This document shows, one piece after another, positions 36,130 to 45,965 of a stretch of 64,000 bases of DNA. The DNA comes from Sycobia sp. Sy_11. Taxonomy: Eukaryota > Arthropoda > Insecta > Hymenoptera > Epichrysomallidae. The stretch lies in the NCBI GenBank assembly GCA_018907035.1, contig JACCIC010000028.1, positions 994,001-1,058,000 on the forward strand, read 5' to 3'. The translations under genes and the position numbers were made by a program. Position 1 is the stretch's first letter. Each line of letters opens with the position of its first letter. The notes beneath the pieces were generated by a model. That model was not told the DNA's origin, did not search any database, and worked only from the letters and a program-made list of their open reading frames with translations.

Positions 36130-36430
36130 AACAGCGCTCTTATGCGGACGTTCTGAAATCTATATTGAAGGATAGAGATAACCCTAGAGTCGTGCTTTCG
36201 GTTTTCCTCCGGGGAAAGAGGAGGGAGGCAGCACGACAATTATAATTGTATAGAATATAAGAGAAACGTATACTTCTACTACGTATATTTCTACTGCAAC
36301 TTTTCCCCTACTTTTCTTTTCTTCCCTTTTCTTCGCTTGTAAAAGAAAAACAACACGACTCTCTGTATTATTTTCTCACTCAGGTTTAGGTTTCAACTCT
36401 GTTCCCAGAGCGCGTAGTTTAATATATAAA
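36130..36430. repeat. Dispersed repeat (CCCTAGAGTCGTG type)
   Basis: It shares GGACG.TCTGAA.TC.ATATTGAAGGA and CCCTAGAGTCGTG with 35575-35630, and the CAACTCTGTTCCCAGAG block with 35520-35536. Confidence 0.6.
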
Positions 36431-36499
36431 GTGGCTATGAAGAATAACGAGTGGGGTAAAGTAAAGTGGGTAAAGAGAAGTGAAAGTTTAATGCGTTAA

Positions 36500-36690
36500 A
36501 AGAGTGTCTAAGATGAAGCTGGGAATACCCTTTTCAAGCGGCGTTGTGTGCAAGGCACACAACTACACACAGATGCCTGCATATAAGTCTCCCCAGTGCT
36601 GTTACTCATTCTCGCCGCCCCTCTCTCGCTCATTCTTTCTCCCTCTCTCTCTTTCTCTCTCTCTCCCTCTTTCACTGGTTCTGGCTCTTG

Positions 36691-36737
<47 letters not shown>

Positions 36738-36870
36738 GCAATTAAAAATATCTTGTGAGTAAAAAGCTAGCGACATCTACTGAATAAATGTGAACTACGT
36801 AACTCCATCCAACTTTCAGAATGTCTTCCATGTAAAAGCGAACAGAATTTCCACTCCTGCCTTTCCCGCC
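36500..36870 (+). repeat. Dispersed repeat family (copy 3) with long (TC)n
   Basis: A TC-rich run spans about 36636-36734. Then GCGACATCTACTGAATAAATGTG and CCATGTAAAAGCGAACAG match the family at 13690-14130 and 35790-36110. Confidence 0.6.
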
Positions 36871-37110
36871 ATACGCACGATCGTCATCCGCAGGTTCTAT
36901 TCCTAATTCCGAACGTTGTTCCTGAATCTTGGCGCAATTTATCTGTGGACTCATGAACTGTGACCTGCTGTGATTAAAATTACTACTAAATATAAAATTG
37001 TCGCGTCAAAAATTGTAATATTAATATTGAAAAAGATTTATTAATCAATACTAATACTAAATACATAATAGATAATACGTTTTGTCTATTTTATAGAATC
37101 TCCAACTATC

Positions 37111-37485
37111 ATGGATGATAATGAAATTTCGTCTTCTTCACAAATGCAAATCGCAATGGAACAATCAGCAACTCCATCAGTAAAGGTTCCAACAAAAGTA
37201 ATGGATTTAACAACAGGGCAATCAGAATGTTCAACAAACCAAGTAATAAAACTGAACAATTTTGAAGAGTATGAAAATGATTTGAGGACAGAAATAAAAA
37301 AAGACTCTACTAAAGAAATAAAAAAATCAATAAATGTGAAGAAAAAATGGAATAATAATAATAATACTATTGCACATGAAATTTCAAGACTTGAATATGA
37401 AATTAAAAAACTTTCTTTACAAAATATACTACTCCGAAAAGAGAAGGAAGCCTTAATAAAACTTAGTGCTGAAGGTCATAATTAA
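37111..37485 (+). CDS. Small coiled-coil protein of unknown function
   Basis: A 124-residue open frame with an acceptor-like TTTTATAG at 37091-37098, suggesting a 5' non-coding exon further left. The N-terminal half is Ser/Thr/Gln-rich and looks unfolded. A lysine-rich patch with an Asn run (KKKWNNNNN) leads to a helical coiled coil over about residues 88-118 (ISRLEYEIKKLSLQNILLRK). AATAAA-like polyadenylation signals lie about 100 bases downstream. I do not recognise the family. Codon use is AT-rich like the host genes and the frame ends cleanly, so I think it is a real gene. Confidence 0.55.
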   Translation: MDDNEISSSSQMQIAMEQSATPSVKVPTKVMDLTTGQSECSTNQVIKLNNFEEYENDLRTEIKKDSTKEIKKSINVKKKWNNNNNTIAHEISRLEYEIKKLSLQNILLRKEKEALIKLSAEGHN

Positions 37486-38022
37486 TATTTATTATCTTAA
37501 GATGCTGAACTTCCAACAACTTTATGCTAGTGTGTTTATATATTATCTAGTGCATAACAAGGAAAGATTTTTACATTTACTTTTATCTAAAAATAAAATT
37601 TAAATAAAAGCAATGAATATTTATAATTTTCACATTCATAAATTTGTTATTGTACATATAGGTCATAATTAATTTGTAAAAATATTGTAATTATAATAAA
37701 TTTCATTTATATTCTTCAACTTTATTATTTATGTAAATAAATATTGAAAATAAATACATATTTGTAATCAGACTAATTATTTATAAGTAATTTATAGAAA
37801 TATAATTTTAATATTTATATATATATTAAAATAAACATCATAGTTTGTTCAAATTTAAAAATTAACAAGAATAAAAATAAATTATACTAAATGATTATAT
37901 ATTTCATATTACATATTTTTTATATAAATATTCATTTATTTCATCCTTATAGAGCTGGTTATTTGGAATATTTGAAATTTCAGTACATTCAGATTTGAGA
38001 ACTTCTTATAGTGGGGGTAGAC
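37486..38022. other. AT-rich 3' flank
   Basis: Probable 3' untranslated region and spacer, with several AATAAA motifs; nothing else seen. Confidence 0.6.
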
Positions 38023-38534
38023 CTTAGAGCATATAAATATGAAGGTTACCTCCCGTGTTAAAACGCTGAGGAAATGCGCGAAAGAGCGGTCCGAGTTATG
38101 AGTTTTTTGTCTTTCTCGTATAATTACTGTAATTAGTTAAAAGTTTCTGGTTAAATCCGCACTCAAAACAACGAAGGAGACATGGATAGAAGTGTAAAGC
38201 CCGTATAAAAAATGTTATAACCCCGAGGTAAGTTACTATCCCGACATACAGATGACACGACTGTTTTGAACCATGATAATAGTTTTTTACTCACTACCAG
38301 TCCTTATTTAACCATTTCACACACAGACGGGAATTACAATTTTTGACTAACTGCACTTCAGCAAGTCATGCTGAAGTATTTTTACTGAAGTATTACAGTT
38401 TTGTACTTACTGCACTTTAGCAAGTAATATATTACATAGAATATAAAAATTACATAACTCGGACCTTTCTGTCACGCACCTTTCCTCAGACCCTTCTATT
38501 AAACAGGCAACCTCCATGTATATATACTCTAAGG
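38023..38534. mobile_element. MITE with about 110-bp inverted repeats, copy 2
   Basis: Same family as 31813-32237: the left end CTTAGAGCATATAAATATG pairs with the right end ATATATACTCTAAGG, with the GGTCCGAGTTATGAG arm inside. GTAGAC flanks both sides (38017-38022 and 38536-38541), a possible 6-bp target duplication with one extra base. The middle has about 90 more bases than copy 1. Confidence 0.8.
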
Positions 38535-38564
38535 AGTAGACCATACACCATCCAAACATTTATA

Positions 38565-39080
38565 TATTAGATCGCGCGAGATGTAGTATCGGAGAGGATG
38601 TAAGGGTGAAGCTCCCGCCAGGAGTTGGCGACAGAGCCTACCTTCCTGTAAAAAGAAATAAGAATAATAAATTGAAGATTATAAGTTTGTTGATAATGCA
38701 ATTTTAACATAACATTTTTAAAATATTTATACCATAAAAAAGAGAATTAAAAATTAATTATTAATATAATTAATTTTCCTCCATATGGAGGAGGGAGGAA
38801 GAGTAAAATTCTGCTTTCTGATTGGTCGGAAAGGGGTCATAAACTCTTTTTCCTCATTCTAACCTACAAATCGCACCTTCATCGCTTGATTCCGGTTCTC
38901 ATGAGGAAACATGTAGTCCTTACCTAGTACGAAAAGGCTTTTTTACGAACCCCGTTACAACCCTCGACTTCGCCTCGGGCCGCAAACCTCTCGTTTCGTA
39001 AATAAAGCCTTTCCGTATTCGGTAAGAAATGTACTACTCCTCCTTAGGGAGGTAAAGTAGTATTTTGCTATATCCAAACA
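38565..39080. repeat. Dispersed repeat family, second copy, with internal foldback
   Basis: It matches 18410-18935 at both ends. Between the matching ends, about 38912-39036 is an extra foldback: TACGAAAAGGCTTTTTTACGAA pairs with TTCGTAAATAAAGCCTTTCCGTA around a CCTCGACTTCGCCTCGGG centre. This looks like a foldback transposon nested in an older repeat. Confidence 0.65.
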
Positions 39081-40935
39081 GCTGTTAAAAAATCGTATTT
39101 TTCATCCGAAATGCGGGACGCGTCAAGTTTTGAGTTGTCTATATTAATTTTTTCTCCCTCTATTTTCACTCTTATTTTAATATTAAAAATTAATGTTAAT
39201 CATCTACGTAATTTTTTACTGTAGTACTATATGCGCCTTTTGGTTATTACCGATTCTTCGATAGTTTTAACCATCCCTTCCAACGGTATGCACGGAGCAA
39301 ATGTCGGTGTCTCAACGAGGTTGCGGCGTTGATGCTACTTTGACTATCTGGACTACTGGACTTGATACTTTGATGCTAATGCTAATCTAATAATGTTGCG
39401 TTGCGCTTGCGCCCCGTGGGTTGCAGTTTACATGTAACACGGGATTCCTAATATATATATGACTATACTGTGTATTATATTATCATTATCAGTCTACACA
39501 CATTCACTTAGTTCTTAAAAATGTCCTGCTGCGTGCATTAAGTTGACAGTTCGATAATTAATTATAATTACTGTGCACAAATAATGTCGCTTAGACAGAG
39601 TATATTTATGTGAACAACGTAAAAACAAAGTGAGTGGCTTATGTTTTAAATGATTTTAGAATCTGCACGTATTTTTCAAATTAGAATTTTCATCCAGTGA
39701 TAAGAACAGTAAGTGACAAAACCAAGGAGGAAACAAAAAGATTTTAACACGTATCTCTATACTTAAGCTTATATATTGATCTTACGTGGCCTGTAACCTA
39801 GCGAGTACAATTCCGAAAAACGCGCACTTATTGTTCGATTTCGAATATTCTAAGCTAAGCAAAGTATAAATACATTGTTCTTATTTTAACGATGCGATTG
39901 ATTCCATTATCATTCAGTTTTTCTTTTCTTACTCTCGATATATACACGTTTACGTAACCTAAAACTTTAATTATAGATTATCGTCAATATTTAATAAACT
40001 AGAAAAACTTGTTATTACTCTTTTATTCATCAAAAGAGTAAGTTAAATGAACTGAGTATTTTTTTATTTAATCCATAATCTGAAGTTTTAATGATGTTTT
40101 TTGTTAGTCAATATGATAAAATTTGCAGTCTAGTGATCTCATTATTTTACTGTAGTCTCTTATCTTTAAACATATGTTAACTGATCTAATTGTATTTTTT
40201 ACATTCCTGATATTATATTTTATTTATTTTTAATATTTATTATTTAAAATTTTTTGCAAGTAATTAATTAATTTCAAATAATTTTCATGAACCCTGGATT
40301 TATTGATTTTTTTACTTCATTTAATGTATTAATAATAGCAAGTCAAAGTGTAGTTATTGATTATTAATAGTTTTTTACTTCGTTGGCATTGTTTATTTTT
40401 AAATAAGTAATATTGAAAATAAATTATTTGATATAAAATTTCATTTTTTTTGTAGGTTTTTCCTCTAATATATGTGTAAATAATAAATATTATAATACTA
40501 TTTTTTCATACTTGTATGTTTTTAGACTTATATGCTTATCTTATACTTGAAACATTTCAGTACAAATATAGATTAATAAAAGAATAATTTCTTACTAATA
40601 GTATCTTTTAAATGTTGGCAATACAAATCAACTCTTGGCTCAAGTTCTGTTAAATTTAACTCTTTGTATGTGCTAAATGCCTCCATCTTTTGTTAAATGG
40701 GAATGTGTGCCAATCTATATTTTCAATATAAAATGTGATTCACTTGAAATATTTTACAATTTTTTAATATTTTTTCCTTTTTTTTTTTTTAGAAAATATA
40801 CTTATTATAAATATATCTATAATTTTCTTATTATTCAATCTGATTTATTTTAAAAGTAATTTAGTAATTTATACAAATTATAAAATATCTTAGAAGAATG
40901 AGATGAATATTATTATAGTAAACTTCATCAAGACA
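39081..40935. other. AT-rich intergenic DNA
   Basis: No coding frame. A GC-richer patch at about 39,230-39,430 and the following 300 bases could hold a promoter and 5' non-coding exon for the next gene (a possible donor AAAG/TGAGTGG near 39,630), but this is weak. Confidence 0.4.
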
Positions 40936-41190
40936 ATGGTGAGGAAACGCGTTAAACGAAAGGCAACTGCTGCAAGCAGCGCAAGTGGTCCTGGAGTTGT
41001 GGAAAATATTGAGAAAAGTTCTATCCAAGTTTATAATGAGGACTTAAACAATATCACAAAATTGAAATCTAATCAAGAAATGTCTTACAGTGATATTAAC
41101 ATATTTTTAAAAGGACATATTCAACCTATTTCAGATAATTCTACAAGTGACAAAATCTCTATGGTATTTGGCAGTGCACCCAAATTGTAG
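40936..41190 (+). CDS. Small basic protein of unknown function
   Basis: An 84-residue frame (MVRKRVKRK start) with a strongly basic N-terminus like a nuclear-localisation signal, an Ala/Ser-rich linker, then a more structured C-terminal half (SYSDINIFLKGHIQPI, ending MVFGSAPKL). I chose the ATG at 40936 because an acceptor-like TTATTATAG lies just upstream, which would put the earlier ATG at 40903 in the intron. Polyadenylation-like AATAAA motifs follow at about 41,437. I cannot assign a family. Confidence 0.5.
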   Translation: MVRKRVKRKATAASSASGPGVVENIEKSSIQVYNEDLNNITKLKSNQEMSYSDINIFLKGHIQPISDNSTSDKISMVFGSAPKL

Positions 41191-43003
41191 TCTGATTGTT
41201 TTTATTTAATAGCTTTTTTGCTATTTAGGCTTAATTTAATTTCTAATCAGTTATATTATTTATTATATTTATTTTGCTTATTAATAGTAGAAGTCACAAG
41301 TGTTTTATTTTAATGAAGTGCTAATGTATATGAATTGTTTTTTTCCTGCACATTCAATTTAATATTTATTTTTTATGTAACTTTCTTCTTATTTAGATTT
41401 TAGTCTCATAATTTAAGTGAAAGAATTAATTATTTAATAAACAATATTCAAATAAAATTTTACATTTGTTCTATTGTATAAATGTTTGTGTGCTCTGACA
41501 ATTGGGTAAAAAAGATTTCAAGTCATTATAATTCGGATATCAATAAAACTATCTATTATTCTGTGGATAGAAATATATAAATAATAAATTATTATATGGT
41601 TATTGCGATTGACAATAACAAGAATATAGTTTTTTTTTACTTTTGATTTCCATATTTTAAAATTTAAATCGTAAGTTTTTAATCTTTTAGAATTAAATTA
41701 GTTTTTGTTCATCATTTTAAAATATTGATAAATCAAAACTGTTAATTATTCTATTTGAAATTTTTTTGTGCTTGAATTTTTCAATAGATTAAGGAGTGGT
41801 GTAAATTTTTCCAAATGTATTTCTCTCAAACAAAACATTTGCTGAAAAATACAATTGTTTTAATATTCATTATTTTCCTATCTGGTATAACTTTAAAACT
41901 GCATGTAACTACTTTTTTATGCATATAACAGATACTTTCACAGTTTTATATAATTTATAATTCAACTTTCGATGTTAAACTCATGATGTTGTTTATTTTT
42001 ATCGACTTAAATTTCTTAGATTAAAATTAGATAAATAACAATAATAAAAACATAGAATAACATATTACATAAATAAATATATAGAACATTGAGGTTGCAT
42101 ATTTATTTATAAAATGTTTAAGAAATATGCCAAAGTAAAAATTCATCGTAAATTATATGAAACTGACAAAGTATATGTCTGTAATTTGTTAAAAAAAATA
42201 ATTACATGCAGTCTTAAAGGTACACCAGATTGAAAAATACTGTATATTAAAAAAAGTATATGTTATGGGAAAATTCGGTTCAGACCACTTTTCTTTTAGT
42301 AAACTTCTATTCTTCAAAATGTCTCCCATTTTTTTGAACTTTTATTTTTCTTGCTTTGAAATATAATACAAATTTTAAATTAGTTAGAACTAAAAAAATT
42401 GAAGATGTTTACACAATTATAATGTTTTATCAGTGTTAGTATATAAATTACAATTATATCGTATAATATAATAATGAATTATATTGAGAAAAGATCCTCG
42501 ATCCCAAATAACCCATATGTTTATGCTATTTCTCTTTATTGCCAAACGTGTTTGATCTGTATGCATCATTTAAACTAACAGAATATATATTTGATTGAAG
42601 TTTTAATATACTTTTTTTAACTAACGATAATTTGAATTTATTGGTATAGAATAAAAATTTTTAAAAAAGGAAGATGATGAAAATGAATGAAATTTCAAGT
42701 GGAAGAAATTATCTTGTTATTGATATGACTTTCCTCGAAATTGAAGTAAAGTTACAAAATTTATTACTTCAGTACATAAAATATGTACTAAAAGTTACTA
42801 TTGTGTATAATAATTACACTTTCAAATCATTGATTAATATTTGAAAATAGATGTTATCTTAAAAAATGCAATTATTAAACATTGGAACTTTTTTGTAAAT
42901 TATTTTGTAGATTGTGATTTTTAACAATTACAAATGTTATAATGTTGATAAAGAATTATTAATTTTTATTTTATATTTTTAGAATAATAAAATAGGATCA
43001 ACT
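41191..43003. other. AT-rich DNA upstream of VMP1
   Basis: No coding frame. The 3' end of the 84-residue gene and the VMP1 promoter or first non-coding exon should lie here. An acceptor at about 42,981 precedes the VMP1 start codon. Confidence 0.5.
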
Positions 43004-44584
43004 ATGCTGGGAAGTACAAATGCTACTCGTCGTACAAAAGATGTAACATCAACATCAACCAATGGTGCTCGACCAAAATCTGTTCTTGACCAAACTGCTG
43101 AAACAAAATCGACATTACATGATGATGTTGATTCAGAGCATTTAACACTATGGCAGCATCCTATAATAACTCTTAATTATTTTATGAGAGAATTACTCAT
43201 TGACTGCTTAAGTTTTGCAAAAAAAACTTTTGAATACAAAAGAATTGTATTTTGTATAGGATCTTTGATTACCTTATTTTTTTTACTGGGTAGAATTGCT
43301 GGACCACAACAAGAAGTAAATAAAAAAATTAATATTTTTGTATTTTTTCTAACTACATTAATAATTAAATTCATAAATTTCATATTTTATTTTAAAAGTA
43401 ATATTCTAATTAAAAAAATATAGCTATTATTATATAAATGTCTTGATAGATTATTATATGATAAAATAAATTCACATAATGACTCTGATCTTCAGATTTT
43501 TAAAACATGGGAAGCTCAAGTTCGATGGTGGTTGTATTGGGTAGGCTTAGGAGTACTTTCTAGTGTTGGTCTTGGAACAGGATTGCATACATTTGTTTTA
43601 TACTTGGGGCCTCATATAGCAGCAGTTACCATGGCAGCTTATGAATGTGGAGCACTTAATTTTCCAGAACCTCCATATCCAGATCAAATTATATGTCCAA
43701 CAACTATCGATACAACTTGGACAGTAGGTATATTAAATATAATGAGAAAGGTGCGCGTTGAAGCTATGATGTGGGGAGCTGGTACTGCTCTTGGAGAATT
43801 GCCACCTTATTTTATGGCCAGAGCTGCACGTACTAGTCGACAAAGTAGTAAAGAACAAGAATCTGATCAAGAAGAATTAAAGGAATTAAAAGCCCTTGAA
43901 GCACTTGAAAGTGGAGAAAATATTCCGTTTGTAATGCGAGCAAAATTAGCAATGAAGCATTTTGTTCAGAAAGCAGGATTTTTGGGTATCCTAGCTTGTG
44001 CATCAGTAAGTGTTTAATAATTTTAAAAGTTATACGTGATTGAAATTCGTAACTATTTAAAACTATTATTTAGTAATGAAAATTCCAATTCTATTCTTAG
44101 ATTCCTAATCCATTATTTGATCTTGCTGGATTAACTTGTGGTCATTACCTTATTCCATTTTGGACCTTTTTTGGTGCCACACTTATTGGTAAAGCTATTG
44201 TAAAAATGCACATACAGCAACTAGCTGTAATTATAGCATTTAATGAAGAATTATTAGATAAAGTAATTAGCTTTTTGGCATATGTGCCTGTGATAGGTAC
44301 TAAGTTCCAAGAACCATTAAAAAAGTATCTTGTGGAACAAAAACGAAAATTACATGATAAGTCATCAGCTGTAAGTAATATATGTACAAGATATTATTTA
44401 TTGAATAATTAAAATTTTGTGTTAAAAAAATTTAATGTATATGTATTTATAGGAAAGTGCAACAACGATTTCTTGGTTATTTGATAAATTTGTTATGTTG
44501 ATGGTGTGCTACTTTTTAGTTACAATTATTCATTCGCTTGCGCGCAATCATCATCGAAGACGTACTAAATCATCTGCTGATTGA
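43004..44584 (+). CDS. VMP1: Vacuole membrane protein 1 (VMP1/TMEM49), 4 coding exons
   Basis: A multi-pass ER membrane protein and lipid scramblase needed for autophagosome formation and ER contacts. Exons: 43004-43315, 43496-44005, 44101-44370 and 44453-44584. All junctions are phase 0 and total 407 residues, matching the roughly 406-residue human protein. Exon 1 gives a variable N-terminus and a first membrane helix ([15 protein letters not shown]). Exon 2 has the highly conserved [32 protein letters not shown] and [12 protein letters not shown] of the VTT/DedA domain. Exon 3 has [10 protein letters not shown] and [13 protein letters not shown]. Exon 4 supplies the last membrane helix and a basic tail (HHRRRTK). 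The gene converges with ISCU. It is named Tango5 in fly. Confidence 0.96.
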
Positions 44585-45965
44585 CCAATGACTAAAATAG
44601 CTTGAATTTACATTTCGTTAAAAATTAAATAAAAATTAAATCCTGTAAGGCATGAATCACAATGCACTGTAAAAACCACGCGATAGCGGGGAAGAAGTAA
44701 TTGATATCTGCTCCGATCTTGCCTCGATGTAAAAATAATTATAATCAAATTAAGTCCTCCAATCAAGTTGGTGTATCACAGAAGCATCTGTTAAATATTA
44801 ATACTCCATTTGATGTGCCGTTTTTGACTCACTTTTTTAATAAGGGTCCTTGTAAATCTTTGTATTTGTACAAGTGCTTTTTGTGATTAAAGGATATTAT
44901 TCGATTTTACTATAAACTATTTGTTAACGCGAGGTTCAAGGTCAAGTGCTATATTCTGCCATTGGACCATATGTTTTTAATTATATTATACAAGATATGC
45001 AAAATATATGAAATGAGCGAACGCTTCTTTACCGTAAAGCTATTTTAAATGTAAATGTCATTTTTTCACTCTACACGGATTAGAATCGTTCGCACAAATT
45101 TCATTCATGTAGAAACTCGAAAATACAAATTTCTTTAACGATGTGACGTATTGCACGTAAATTAGTCAACTACATTCCATAATCATAAATCAAATACGCG
45201 TTCTAAAGCGTAATTTTTGTTTGTTCTAATATTTGTTTGAAATGAACAAATTATACCAAGAAATTATACTCCAATGGTATAAGAAATTGTGAGTAAAATA
45301 ACTGTTAACTCTGTTAATTTTCATTGTTAATTGTTTACATATATACATGTAACTTTTTCATGTCCTTATAAGTCATGTTTAAATGAATATTTGATAGTTT
45401 CTTTAGTGATTGAATCATTGATAATATTTTATAAGCTGTGTGGTGATTAATATTACTAATGGAAAAACATCTGTTCCTTGAAATAAATTTCTACACGTTT
45501 GCAAGAAAGTTTTTAAAGAAATACTTTTTCATTGTTTTATCCTATAAGATGAAATATTTAATCATTTTTAATTTAATATTTATGAAGTGATCAATAATAT
45601 GTAGATTCTATGAAAGGTACTTTTTAGGAAGACTTAATTCAGAAAGAGAATTTGATTTCATACAATTTATGAGAATTATATTATTTAAAACTGCACAGAT
45701 CTAAAATAGTAAACCAAACCAGTTACCACAAGGCTTAACAATTTTTTATAATCAATAACAAGTTCATACTATCTAAACATAAATGACCAATTATTATACT
45801 TTATTTGTATTAAAATGTAGATTCTACAATTTAATATATTTTAGATTTTTATTAACATTACTTTAAAAATATAAATGAAAAATATTTCTCTACACAGCCA
45901 TAAAAAAATAATTTCTATAATTGAATTAATCTTTTTAATTTATAGAGTAAACATATAGTTAACGT
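44585..45965. other. Spacer between convergent VMP1 and ISCU
   Basis: AT-rich 3' untranslated regions of both genes. No further gene seen. Confidence 0.6.

Larger units (their letters stand above)
34989..37110. other. Intergenic DNA between REV3 and the 124-residue gene, repeat-rich
   Basis: The REV3 promoter should lie at about 34,990-35,300, but I see no clear core motif. The rest is dispersed repeats and TC microsatellites, listed separately. Frames made of Leu/Ser or Arg/Glu repeats here only reflect the TC tracts. Confidence 0.65.

Noticed and set aside
36504..36758. Frames made of Leu/Ser or Arg/Glu repeats
   Set aside because: They arise from translating the (TC)n microsatellite.
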